From: Eriocheir sinensis
Lineage: Eukaryota > Arthropoda > Malacostraca > Decapoda > Varunidae
Length of the DNA stretch: 64,000 nt
Assembly (NCBI RefSeq): GCF_024679095.1
Contig: NC_066516.1
Location: 25,257,813-25,321,812 of the forward strand
Reading direction: 5' to 3'
Position numbers and translations under genes: made by a program. This document shows positions 43,291-58,023 of this stretch, one piece after another. The notes under the pieces are model-generated. The model searched no databases. It saw only the letters and a program-made list of their open reading frames with translations, and was not told the DNA's origin. Position 1 is the stretch's first letter, and the number at the start of each line of letters is the position of its first letter.

Positions 43291-43581
43291 TTCCACAGCC
43301 ATCCGCCTCCATCATACCAGTAGTTTTGTTCATTAAACAAGGGAGGAGAGTTGCCCGAAACGCTAAATTGGACCAAGTATAGCGTTTTTTTCTTATTTTC
43401 TTGATACAGCGATGGGTTATTACGACAGAGAGGCATGGGAATAAACTGCCATAGCTCTTGTTCCAGGCTTTATGTTGTGCCAGTCCTTCCAGCCACTCCC
43501 TGCGCTCTCCTCTCGTGCCCTCAATACACACTCGTTCATCCGAGCTTTATTTCCGCCACTCTGTACTGCTGCCACTGTGTT

Positions 43582-44211
<630 letters not shown>

Positions 44212-44626
44212 AATCTTCAATACGACAAATCAGCCTAATATCATCACAGGGAGCATTATTATATGGCATGATTTAAAAGAGGCGACACTAGAAAAAAAAA
44301 ATACGACCGCGCCAGCTGGAAATAAGGCCATACATTAGAGCCCTTGGAGTGGAAAGAATATTAAGGACGTAGTTTTTCACCTTCTCGGCTATATTACCGT
44401 AAGTCAAATGGGGTCGCTGTTGTCTACGAGCTTCATCTCCTTTGGTCTATTTGGAACTATAAACACTTTGATATTTGACTTCCATGTTTTTCGTCATATA
44501 ATGTAATCATATCTTCCTGGGTCTCCTTCTTTTATTTGAGGACTCTTTGGGCAACGAAATGAGAGGAGAAAAGTGAAAACAGGAAGCTCGGAAAGAAGTT
44601 AAAGTGGAAATGATCGAATAGGAGTT

Positions 44627-44770
44627 GTTTTTTTTTTTTTTTTTACAACAAAGGAGGCAGCTCGAGGGCACAAAAAAAGGAAACAATAATAAAAAAAAGC
44701 CCGCTACTCGCTGCTCCTAAAAAAGAATCATAAGAGGTGGCCGAAAGAGAGGTCAATTTCGGGAGGAGTA
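44627..44770 (-). mobile_element. LINE 3' tail fragment with poly(A)
   Basis: On the minus strand: AAATTGACCTCTCTTTCGGC, AGGAGCAGCGAGTAGCGGGC, GAGCTGCCTCCTTTGTTGTA and a terminal run of about 17 A. Same family as the copy at 21982-22592, opposite orientation. Confidence 0.82.
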
Positions 44771-44899
44771 AAGAAAACCGCTATCAAGATCAGAAGTAGA
44801 TCTTGAAAACAGTGGAAAAGAAGCAAATGTTTGTGAGGTGAGAGGGTGAAGTGAACGTGGCAGAGGTCAAGCAGGAGTACGACAACACAGTGAAGAAAA

Positions 44900-45770
44900 A
44901 CTATGATCACGACAAAAGTGGAAAAAAGTAAATGATGGAGAGGCGAAGGGGTGAAAAGAACGTGAGAAAGAGGTCAATAAGGACTGCGACAACAAAGTCA
45001 TGAAAAATCTAGGACAAGGCCAAGACTAGAACAAGGAAAACAAGTAAAGATTAAAACCAAATAAGAAGATGAGAAAATACATCCATGACTAAGAGGAATA
45101 AAAATTATGGAAGCTTGAAAACAGGACATGAATAAAGCAGACAAAGCGAGGAAAAAGATTGCAGCGAACTAAGAGAAATAGAACAAAGAACAGACAGGCA
45201 AGGGTGATGATGGAGAAAAATAAAGACCAAAAAAACAATCAGTATGAGCAAAAGGTACGAGAATGAGAAGGAAAACAAATAAAAGAAAGAGGAAGAAGAC
45301 GAAAGGGAGCCAGACGAGATCGAGGGAAAGGACGAAGGGAAGAAAAACAAAGAGGAGAAGGAGGAAGAATAGAAATAGGGCACAAACAAAAAGATAGAGC
45401 AGGCAAGGGTGATGATGGAGAAGAATAAGGAAGGCCAAAAGCACAAACAGGAAGAAGACGAAAGCGAGCCAGACGAGACTGAGGGAAAGGACGAAGGGAA
45501 GGAAGACAAAGACAACGAAGAGAAGGAAAACAAAGAGGAAAAGGAGGAAGAATATAAAGAGGACACAAACGAAGAGATAGAGCAGGATGAGGATAAAGAA
45601 AACGAGGACACAAACGAAGAGATAGAGCAGGATGAGGATAAAGAAAACGAGGAAAACGAGACCGAGAAAAACAAGAAGACAAGGAAAACGACCACGAAGA
45701 AAAAAGAACGAGGAAAAATAAATAAAAACACAGCAGAAGTAGTATTAGGAGGAGGAGAAGGACGATGAGA
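44900..45770. repeat. Purine-rich degenerate repeats
   Basis: GGAAGAAGACGAAAG-GAGCCAGACGAGA occurs near 45289 and 45451. A 45-bp unit beginning AGGACACAAACGAAGAGATA is tandem at 45560 and 45605. A 119-codon Glu/Lys frame across it is a by-product. Confidence 0.75.
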
Positions 45771-45920
45771 ACAGCGTATATGAGAGGGGCAATCCATCAC
45801 CGCTGTATGAAAGGGAACAAACACGGCCTGGGCATTGGAAGCGGCGGAGTCTGGCCGATAATAGGTCCTGCGTCACGGGTCATTAGTGGCAGGAAAAAAC
45901 ATACCAAAGGAGTGATCAAA

Positions 45921-45925
<5 letters not shown>

Positions 45926-45976
<51 letters not shown>

Positions 45977-46107
45977 GAGATAATAAATGGATAGGAGAGC
46001 GAAAAAGACTGAAGCACCAAAATGGACACATACAAAAAAAAGGACAGAAAAAAAGACAAGAGAGGAAACGGACAGACTAAAAAAAACAGACATACAAAGA
46101 ATGAAAC

Positions 46108-46163
<56 letters not shown>
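45926..46163. repeat. (GA)n and (AC)n microsatellites
   Basis: GA units at 45925-45973 and AC units at 46111-46162, the latter followed by three GGAC units. Confidence 0.97.
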
Positions 46164-46165
<2 letters not shown>

Positions 46166-46527
46166 CGGACGGACCCAAAGAAAAGCGGAAAAACAGGCAA
46201 AAACAACAAAAAGGAGAGAAAAGAGAGACTCGCTTATGTGTTGTGATAATAAAGGCTGAGCAGCGGGCAAGAGGAAGGGAAAAGAGATGGAGCAAGAGGC
46301 TGAAGAGGGAGGGAGGAAGGAAGGCAGAGAGAGAGAGGGAGGGAGGGAGGGAGGAAGGAAGGCAGAGAGAGAGAGAGGGGGAAGGAGGGGAAGCACATAC
46401 CACTCTAACCCCCTACCCGGCCCTCTCAAATCTTTCTTATTACTCAAGGCGCCAGCATCTTACCCGCCTCCTCCCCTTCTTTCCCCTCTCCCCCGCACTC
46501 CCCTCATTCCCTTACTCTGGCGCCGGC

Positions 46528-46530
<3 letters not shown>

Positions 46531-46596
<66 letters not shown>

Positions 46597-46920
46597 TGTT
46601 TTATGATCGGCTCTGTGTGTGTTTACGAGTAACAAGATCCTTCCTTTTTTCATCTCTTCTTTTTCCTCCTCCTCCTCCTCCTCCTCCTCCTGTACGTCCT
46701 GACGCCCCTGGTAACACAATATCATAACTTTGCAACCCCTCCTTCTCCCTCCTCCCTCCTCCTCGTTCCTTCTTCCTCCTTTAATGTTCTCCTTCTCCTT
46801 CTGATATATTTTATAATTCAGCGTACTCTCTTATGCCCTCCACCAGCGGACCTCTCTCTTTCTGTATGTAAATTGGGCTTCTTCCTTCACCCCCCACTAT
46901 CTCCCCTTCCTTTAACCCTT

Positions 46921-46961
<41 letters not shown>
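46531..46961. repeat. (GT)n, (CCT)n and (CT)n microsatellites
   Basis: GT at 46531-46594, CCT at 46665-46691, CT at 46923-46961. Confidence 0.96.
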
Positions 46962-48660
<1,699 letters not shown>

Positions 48661-48664
<4 letters not shown>

Positions 48665-49565
48665 GAGGAGGGACGAAAAGAGAGAGGAGGAGGAGTCCCG
48701 CTTTACGTACAGAAACAAAGCGAGTGTTGTGTTGTGCTGTGTTGTGTCGCTGCGCGTCCTCGTTGTGTGTTTTGGTGTTGCAGTTCGTGTTCTGGAAATC
48801 TTTTGAAAGGTTCGTGGAGGCCGCTATTCTTTCTTTTTCTTTCTGAGGAGTGAGCGTTTAGACTCCCACAGAGGTTCTATATATGCATGTCTGTCGCCTT
48901 ATACACACATGCGAAGGTTTACTTTGGGGTGTGAATATTAGCTCTCTTTACTGTCGATAACAGCGGCTTACTATATTTTTTATCTACCTTCATCTTTGTT
49001 TCTGTTTCATTGTATTCCGTAAAATGTGTGGCGCTATACATTCATCTTTTCTAAATTTGTGGTGCTGAATTTAGGCAAAAGTTCTTGTTTCAGTTTATTT
49101 GGCGTGTTTATGGTGATACTCAATACTTTTCGGTGCAAAAAGAGTCGAGATTCAAAACATATTACTTTTGAGAAGGTGTAGATTTAGTTTTCAAGTTCGA
49201 GAAATTAAGACATATCAAGAAACCCTAGATTCAATTATATTAGTGAACTGATAGTGTTTTCTAGTTCGAGTGAGTTTGGATTCCGTGTTACTACTGCAAG
49301 ATAATAAGTTAGGGTTCGAAAAAAGAAAAACGTTCAGATTCAAAGTTTTAGCGCAAGAAATTCAGTTCTGGTCGAGGAGTCAGGTCGTCAGGAGAAGTCT
49401 GGTCCAGTGTTCAGACCCTTAATGGACTCGGGATCGCCAGCATCTTTCCTCCCTCACAGGTTCACGGCCGCGCGTCGATTCCTTGGGTTCGTTGGAAGGG
49501 ATCAAGTCGCCAATAACGTTTTACACCCAGATTAAGCGTCCCCGGGAGACTTAGCGCTTCCAAGA

Positions 49566-49601
<36 letters not shown>

Positions 49602-49822
49602 ACATAGAGCTAATGTTCTCATATTTAGCTTAAAACAAGTAAAACACAAACTACGACTAATAACATTTACTCTCCTGCCTCAAAAGATCCCGGGGACAAA
49701 GACGCACTCACGCATCATCCCATCTCAATATTCCTCCTCCTCCTCCTCCTGCAGACTCGAACAAAGCGACACTGACGCGGCATCCTCTCCCCCTAACACT
49801 TCTCGCCCTTCTAATCCTACAG
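48661..49822. other. Intronic sequence before the second exon
   Basis: Mostly unique DNA with an AC run at 49566-49600. GTTCGAG-like and ATTCAAA-like motifs recur at 49145-49360. No exon recognised before 49823. Confidence 0.5.
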
Positions 49823-50012
49823 GCTCGGGGACTTCTTCAGCTACAACAGCGGGTGTCCTCAAGGGTGGATGCAGATCAGCGAGCGGGACCGACCCTACAC
49901 TGACGGCTACTGGTGTGGTAACGGGCAGGGTTTCAACGTGTACTACAGCGAGACCTCCACCACCACGCTCACACTCAAGAAGTTCATTACCATGGACTAC
50001 ATACACTTCGAG
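49823..50012 (+). CDS. CULD-like CUB/LDLa membrane protein, exon (rest of first visible CUB)
   Basis: Acceptor CTTCTAATCCTACAG ends at 49822 and donor GTGGGT starts at 50013. The first base completes a Lys codon split by the previous exon, then 63 codons follow ending in phase 0. The translation joins the upstream exon smoothly (QDFK then LGDFFSYNSGCPQGW). It carries late CUB features: GCPQGWMQI, WCGNGQGFNVYYSE, and TLTLKKFITMDYIHFE leading to the last strand in the next exon. The cysteine at SGC and the one at YWCG are candidates for the second CUB disulphide pair. Codons mostly end in C or G, unlike the AT-rich introns. Confidence 0.88.
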
Positions 50013-52243
<2,231 letters not shown>

Positions 52244-52361
52244 GGCCTCCACCAGTCGCCCTTCAGCTTCCGGCTCACCTACAAGACGCTGCGGCGGAGC
52301 GACGCGGTGCTGCGCTACGGCAACGCCACTAAGCCCAAGGACCGCGGCCAGCTGGTGGAAG
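52244..52361 (+). CDS. CULD-like CUB/LDLa membrane protein, exon (end of first CUB and linker)
   Basis: Acceptor CTCTCACAG ends at 52243 and donor GTAAGT starts at 52362. It has 39 codons, begins in phase 0 and ends one base into an Asp codon. GLHQSPFSFRLTYKTL supplies the closing F-x-L-x-Y strand of the first CUB. A basic linker follows (RRSDAVLRYGNATKPKDRGQ) with an NAT glycosylation sequon. Nearly every codon ends in C or G. The whole upstream splice signal is a dinucleotide microsatellite, so its length may vary between individuals. Confidence 0.87.
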
Positions 52362-52853
52362 GTAAGTGTGCTGCTGCAGTTGATGATGATGAGGAGGAGG
52401 AGGATAACATTGATATATAGATTAAAGTTCAAGGAGATACAAACAAAAACTGAAATTGATTGATAATAATGCTTTGAATGAATGGAACCGATTTAAGTTG
52501 TGCTGCCGTACAACTAAATGCTTGAATGCGGTTTAAATATTTTATAGATGAAAAATATATATGAATAACTGGTTCTCAGGAGCTGCAATGTGCTCCTACT
52601 GGACTCCTGTTTACTCAAACCGCAAATTTTCCCTTCCAAGTCCATTCCCATCACATCAATAAAAAAAACAGTATGCCAACCTCCGTTCCCTACCAGCTTT
52701 CTTTGAACCTCCTTTCATGGCTTAAGGGCTATATCAATCTAATCACTTTTCTTTCTTAGTTATAGCATGGAGTAAATAGACCGAAATAGTAGTTGAAGGT
52801 GAAGTAGGTGGAATGTATCGAAGGCGAAAAAACATTCAGATGATGCCTTTTTT

Positions 52854-52888
<35 letters not shown>

Positions 52889-53084
52889 CTTCACCTCTCT
52901 TATTGAAGGACAGATTAGAGTGTAACCGGTTGACGCCTAATAATCATTGTGAAATCTTTCGCATGTACAATGTTGTTAATGTCTCCTCACCCCTCGTTTT
53001 CACACGCACATGATTGCATTTTAACAGCTTCTCCTCGTGTGTTCGCTTCTCAAAGAACAATTTTCACTTTTGGTTATTCATCCT

Positions 53085-53167
<83 letters not shown>

Positions 53168-53368
53168 ACTCCCAGCTTTCCCCGGCTTTAGATTTGGAGG
53201 CACTGGAATATTTTATAACACTCCTGTCTGTTGTCTGCTGCCCCGCTCTTGTTCCGTCACTCACACATCAGGTTGTTTGACGCTCTGTATGCATGTCTGT
53301 CTGTGTTTATGTCTGTCTCACTGTATACATAATTCCTTATCAATCCATCTCTAAATATTCATGCATGG

Positions 53369-53443
<75 letters not shown>

Positions 53444-54020
53444 GAACAGAGAAAGACGAACAGGAACACATCTTACTACTATGAACACCAGCAGCACTAG
53501 CCTTACCACCACCACCAAAAACACCACTATCAAGTACCACCGCAAATAACACCACAGACTCCACCATCAAGCACCACCACATCCTGTCTATCCACGTCTC
53601 TCCCTCCTTCATAATCCTTGGTCCCCTCTCAGCGCAAAGTCCTCAAGGAGATTTACCCTGTACAGCTCGCACAATCCCCCACGAGATGCGGTTTACAGAG
53701 ATCTCTTCCAATCACCGGCCCATCTCCCTTTCCCGCTCGCTATTTCTCACAACCTTAAAGCCTGCCTACTCAACGCCCTCCCTTGTACTCACTCCCTCTT
53801 CCCTCCCTCCCTCTCTCCCTCCCTCTTTCCTCCTCTCCGTGCTCCCTCAAGACCAGTGGAAAAGTGTGGGTCTTTTAAGGGTGGAAACAGATGGAGGGTC
53901 GCCCCAGCCCTGCTCAAAGAGGAGGGAGGACATGGGCAGTCCAGCAGAGGAAATTGAAAGGTCGGAGCAAGCGAAGTCGGGACGGAAAATGGTTGTGAAG
54001 AGTTTTGAGTGTGTGTTCGT

Positions 54021-54073
<53 letters not shown>

Positions 54074-54201
54074 CTAGGAGCTGTGGGTCGTTGAGGGACA
54101 GTGTTGAGAAATGTGGGTCGCTGTGTGTCGGCGAGGAGCGTCAAGTATGGATGATGACAAGAGCAAGGTCGAGGTGATGTAGATTGTGCTACTAATAAAG
54201 G

Positions 54202-54241
<40 letters not shown>

Positions 54242-54297
54242 AACCTATCCCTCCGCCATCTCAAAGGTAAGCCAGTAACGTCCTTCTCCCCTCGCAG
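52362..54297 (+). other. Intron (1.9 kb)
   Basis: Runs from GTAAGT to CTTCTCCCCTCGCAG. It holds (GT)n at 52859-52884, (CT)n at 53089-53165, (AC)n at 53371-53441, (GT)n at 54024-54070 and (CT)n at 54207-54236. Confidence 0.88.
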
Positions 54298-54533
54298 ACT
54301 CTGTGTGTACGCGGATCTTCCTGAACTGTGACCAGAACCTGTGTTCCGTGCAGAGCCCCAACTTCCCCGGCCTCTACCCCCGCCACGTCACCTGCAGCTA
54401 CCTGATCCGCCAGACCCGTTACATCCCCTACGCCATCCCTCTCATCACCATTCACCAAGACAATCCTCTCAGGTTCAACGTAAAGGCCACCTCGACTCTG
54501 CCCAACCAGGAGCCCTCATCCGGAGGCCTGCAG
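54298..54533 (+). CDS. CULD-like CUB/LDLa membrane protein, exon (start of second CUB)
   Basis: Acceptor CTTCTCCCCTCGCAG ends at 54297 and donor GTCAGT starts at 54534. The first two bases complete the split Asp codon, then 78 codons end in phase 0. CDQNLCSVQSPNFPGLYPRH followed by VTCSYLI is a classic CUB opening (C, then SPNFPG-YP, then C-x-Y-x-I), the clearest domain signature in the gene. The frame reads through into the intron for about 40 codons if unspliced, but the change in codon use and the GTCAGT donor favour splicing. Confidence 0.9.
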
Positions 54534-54934
54534 GTCAGTAGTGTTCTCTTTGCCTCAACAAGTGCATCTTCTTTTACTGTTTTTCACAGCCTAACCGAGT
54601 CACAAACTACATCTTTCTTTATACTTTTTTTCTGCAAACTATGGTCACTCTAGGAACTTACGGTTCAAAATAAGAAATTACCACTTAAAATAAGAAACAA
54701 AAGGTCCCATAATGAGTGATCCCTAATCAGATTTTTTGAAAGTGAGAGGCAGGGGTGGAGGCAAATTTGGCTCCATATACACAATATTCCAATGTCCGAT
54801 TAAAGTAATATGGGTGAAATTAGTTTCATAATCGTGAAATCTATCTATACAATAGGTTTAAAAGCAATAATTCATGAACACTGCCTATTAGTAGACCTGC
54901 CTCCCTGACCCGCTCCCCAACCTCTCGCCCACAG
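54534..54934 (+). other. Intron (0.4 kb)
   Basis: AT-rich sequence between GTCAGT and CCTCTCGCCCACAG. Nothing else seen. Confidence 0.9.
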
Positions 54935-56959
54935 ATCTGGGGGTCGTGTGACCTGGTGCACGACCACCTTCTCGTCTACGATGGCAACTCGACGGAAGAG
55001 CCGCTCCTCCTCAAGGTGTGTGGTTCGGGCCACCTGCCGCCCATCACCTCCACGGGGTCGGAATTGCTCATTATCTTCAGCACGTCACGCTATGACGAGC
55101 CCACACAAGAGACGCTCATGCCGCGGACCTTTGGCTTTGAGCTTGATGTGAAGGTCACGTACCTCAGCATGGACTCTCGCAGGTTTGCTCGCAACCGCCA
55201 GTGTGTGTTCCACATCTTCAGCGCCAACAACTCCAGCGGGAAGATTAGATCGGTGGTGAACACGCAGCCGCAGAACTCTTCGTGTGTTTACCTGTTCCAC
55301 GGCGAGGCGCACGAGGTGGTGTGGGTTCACTTCCGCAAGTACGAGATTAATCCCAAGATGGGCCACTACTCCTTCAACATGACGGATTGCATCAACCCGC
55401 TCAGAATATACGACGGTAACTTCTTCGACACAACAATGCCTTATGGGACCCCGCAGCATGCAAGGCTCATCCAGGAACACTGCACAGCACGCCCTCCGCC
55501 TATGTGTGCCCGGGAGTATCTGCCCCTTAAGGCTAGCCACATCGCCCCGGTGAAGGCGTGCACCAGGAACGAGAGTTATGTAGCAGAAGGGTCCAAGCTG
55601 ACGGTTGTGCAGCATTACAACGAGTCCACTGCCGCGCTGGCTGTGGACTTCATCCTTCGGTATGAATTTGTCAACACCCGACCCGGCTACAGACCCACCA
55701 ACGGCAGTGAGTGTGACTTTGAAGCGATCAGTGACGGCTATTCGCTGAGGACTGGCCGCGTCTTCTCCCCGCGGACTTCGGTGCTGTACGGACGGTGGGG
55801 TCGCCGCCGACTCTCCTGCCAATATCGTCTTACTGCACATGGAGACGAGCTCGTGAAGGTCACCATTACAAAATTCCATAGTGCTTATCGTTCCTGCGTC
55901 ACCACAACCAACAACTTCACTGGTAATTATGACTGTGACGATCATTCGGGCCAGACGGTTTCCTTGGTCGTGTCTGACTATCCTTGGCAGGACATTGAGG
56001 TGCCGCGGCTATGCCTGTGCGATTATTCTGTCATTCCCATTACATACGAGTCAAAGTCTAAAGAACTGCGGCTCAAGTTTGAAGTGAACAACATGGATGA
56101 AACTCACGACTACTTTGACTTCATGTTCGAAGCTCAGTATGAATTTGTGAAGAAGCCTTCCTGCAAGAAGGAGCAGCGACTGCAGGGAACCAACGGGGAA
56201 ATAGTATTCCGGAAAGCCAACCTTACTGAAAACGAACCGTGTGATAACTATCCCTGGCTCTTGCAAACCTCTGACGCCAAAAAGTCCATTTACTTTAGAA
56301 TAAGAGGCTACGACCACATCGACAAAAATTGCACCACAACCACACGACTTCTGGTGTTCAAGGTTGGTCGCCTGAGGCCAGTCGGCGTCCTTTGTCCCGA
56401 CCCAACGAGCGAAAAAGTCGTGGAGCTGTTTAGCTTTGCCTGGCAGGGCTCAGGGACACTTGTGGAGCAGTCTACTGACAAACTGGTGCTGGAAGTGTCT
56501 GGGGTGCGGGACATGGGCCCCCACACCCTGACGTGGCTCCAGGTGTCCCCGGCACGCCAATATGACTGGTCTTCGGAGGGTATCGTGCGAGGATGTCAAG
56601 AGGAGTGTCCCGAGCTAGGCGTCTGCATCAGCGAGGACTTGTGGTGCGACGGTGTCCATCATTGCCCTTCAGGCCACGACGAGCTTATTGCCCACTGCTT
56701 CTTTCTGTCTGTGCCCTGGGCCTACATTGGCGTCGGTTCTGCACTCAGTATTATCCTCCTGGTGGCTGTGACAGTGTACGGGGCGTCACGCCTGCGAACC
56801 TCGGACAAGAAGGCGCACCAGCACCAGCCCATTCCCACGCTGCCTACTGCCTCAGAGTCCCTCTTCTCCTCTGACAAGGACGCAGCGGAGCGAGACGGTG
56901 GTGTAACGTCCGCCTACAGCCTCGATTACAGTGAGGTGGATTACGTCACCACTTTATGA
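54935..56959 (+). CDS. CULD-like CUB/LDLa membrane protein, last exon: CUB-like units, LDLa, transmembrane helix, tail
   Basis: Acceptor CTCTCGCCCACAG ends at 54934; 674 codons run in phase 0 to TGA at 56957-56959. In the 907-residue joined product, residues 234-312 finish the second CUB (DHLLVYDGNS is a typical CUB strand). About 320-780 hold further cysteine-rich CUB-like units, each ending in an F-x-x-x-YEFV-type strand. Residues 787-821 are an LDLa module with six cysteines (C787, 791, 797, 804, 810, 821) and the WCDG...GHDE calcium-site pattern, though with His and Ser where DC-DGSDE is usual. Residues 825-848 are a transmembrane helix (WAYIGVGSALSIILLVAVTV), followed by a tail of about 55 residues. 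Some twelve N-glycosylation sequons lie in the joined ectodomain. The layout fits arthropod CULD, an endocytic factor in fly photoreceptors; Neto is less likely because it has two CUBs. The identity is an inference from architecture. Confidence 0.93.
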   Translation: MWGSCDLVHDHLLVYDGNSTEEPLLLKVCGSGHLPPITSTGSELLIIFSTSRYDEPTQETLMPRTFGFELDVKVTYLSMDSRRFARNRQCVFHIFSANNSSGKIRSVVNTQPQNSSCVYLFHGEAHEVVWVHFRKYEINPKMGHYSFNMTDCINPLRIYDGNFFDTTMPYGTPQHARLIQEHCTARPPPMCAREYLPLKASHIAPVKACTRNESYVAEGSKLTVVQHYNESTAALAVDFILRYEFVNTRPGYRPTNGSECDFEAISDGYSLRTGRVFSPRTSVLYGRWGRRRLSCQYRLTAHGDELVKVTITKFHSAYRSCVTTTNNFTGNYDCDDHSGQTVSLVVSDYPWQDIEVPRLCLCDYSVIPITYESKSKELRLKFEVNNMDETHDYFDFMFEAQYEFVKKPSCKKEQRLQGTNGEIVFRKANLTENEPCDNYPWLLQTSDAKKSIYFRIRGYDHIDKNCTTTTRLLVFKVGRLRPVGVLCPDPTSEKVVELFSFAWQGSGTLVEQSTDKLVLEVSGVRDMGPHTLTWLQVSPARQYDWSSEGIVRGCQEECPELGVCISEDLWCDGVHHCPSGHDELIAHCFFLSVPWAYIGVGSALSIILLVAVTVYGASRLRTSDKKAHQHQPIPTLPTASESLFSSDKDAAERDGGVTSAYSLDYSEVDYVTTL

Positions 56960-57406
56960 GGACCACAACGCTTAGCATCTTTCAACAATACTTGCACTCG
57001 CGCCCCCGCCACCCGCCCATCCTCCAGCACAACCCACTCGCTCGACGGCCGCCGCTCACACGAGGCCCGCCGCTCACACGACGCCCACCTCTCACACGAC
57101 GCCCACCTCTCACACGACGCCCGCCTCTCACACGGCGCCCGCCACTCCCACGACTCACACCGCGCTAGCTCTCGAAGGGCGACCAGCCTTCCGCGTCCTC
57201 CCCGACGTTCCCGGGCTCACCACACCCGGTCGGTCAGTGTTCACTATCACAACGACATCGATGACCGCCCTGACTCGCTCCAGCTGTACGTCCCTCCTCC
57301 TCCTGCCCCCTTCAGCAGGTCGTACCTCTACACCCTGGCCGCCCTCAACACCCATCCGCTGGACGCTCTCAACACCCCCACTGGCCATCCGCGTCGGGGT
57401 CAGTAG
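56960..57406 (+). other. In-frame open extension after the stop codon (possible readthrough)
   Basis: After TGA at 56957 the same frame continues for 148 codons to TAG at 57404-57406. It encodes a His-rich repeat (HDAHLS units from an 18-bp repeat, about 57065-57130), a basic Ser/Arg stretch, then a mixed segment with DIDDRPDSLQLYVPPPPAPF and SYLYTLAALNTHPLDALNTP. Most codons end in C or G, as in the exon. Another frame is also open at 57237-57626, so openness alone is weak in this GC-rich DNA. Real translation would need stop readthrough, or the TGA could be a sequencing or allelic difference. Confidence 0.35.
57047..57160. repeat. 18-bp minisatellite
   Basis: Units like CTCACACGACGCCCACCT repeat about five times with substitutions. 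The period is a multiple of three, so it stays in frame with the upstream CDS. Confidence 0.85.
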
Positions 57407-58012
57407 CTGCCTTCCCGACGCAGTTCACCTCCCCTCCCTCGCTCAGAGGAGTGATGGCCGGACTGGCGGGGGACGACAACCCACGAGTGCTCTTCCTGAT
57501 ACCACCGAGGTTGTTCGCGCCCCGGGCGTCGGCGTGCAGATGACACTGCCGCCTCAAGTAGTACCAAGGCGTCGGGGCACCACCCCGATCCTCCCCCTGA
57601 GCTGCGTGTTTGATGTACATGTGTAAATCGCTTTCCACCACCCTTCGCACGCGGCTTTCTCCGTTCACCTTTCTTGCAAATGTTTCTAAATACAATTTTA
57701 TTCCATAATTTTCTAAAACTCGTTATTGAGATATGAGCCAGTAGCCGACACTCCACCTTAGCCGCTTTCTGTGTTACGAGACCAAGAGTCGGTGTCTACG
57801 GAACCGTGTGTTGACTGATTTCTTCGTCTGGACGTAGGCGTAGTTGTGTCTGTTTGTTCTGTTGGGTTACTAGTCGTAGCCTGTCTGTCACGCACTCCGT
57901 TGCTGAGAGCTGTGAAATTTTAATCTAAAATCATTAAAATACGTACACGTGATAGGTAAAAAAAGAGAATCAATAATTGTCTAATATACCTGGATGATTA
58001 TATATGACCAAT

Positions 58013-58018
58013 AATAAA
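58013..58018 (+). terminator. Candidate polyadenylation signal
   Basis: AATAAA about 1.05 kb after the stop, followed directly by the TCC repeat. ATTAAA at 57933 is an alternative. Confidence 0.35.
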
Positions 58019-58023
58019 GTATA

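Noticed and set aside
45409..45768. 119-codon Glu/Lys-rich frame
   Set aside because: Produced by purine-only tandem repeats. No splice context and no start with coding character.
54534..54653. Read-through of the fourth exon into the following intron as coding
   Set aside because: Codon use changes at the GTCAGT donor, and the CUB strand continues directly in the exon at 54935.
55085..55945. 286-codon open frame on the minus strand
   Set aside because: It lies entirely antisense to the last exon of the CUB/LDLa gene. The + strand frame has domains and splice support; this one is a shadow of GC-rich codons.
56957..56959. TGA as a selenocysteine codon
   Set aside because: The family is not a selenoprotein and no SECIS-like element was noticed. 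Readthrough or a true stop is simpler.
56936..57028. A 92-bp intron removing the TGA (GTGGAT donor, CCTCCAG acceptor)
   Set aside because: Joining these sites shifts out of the long open frame, into a frame that stops at 57166.
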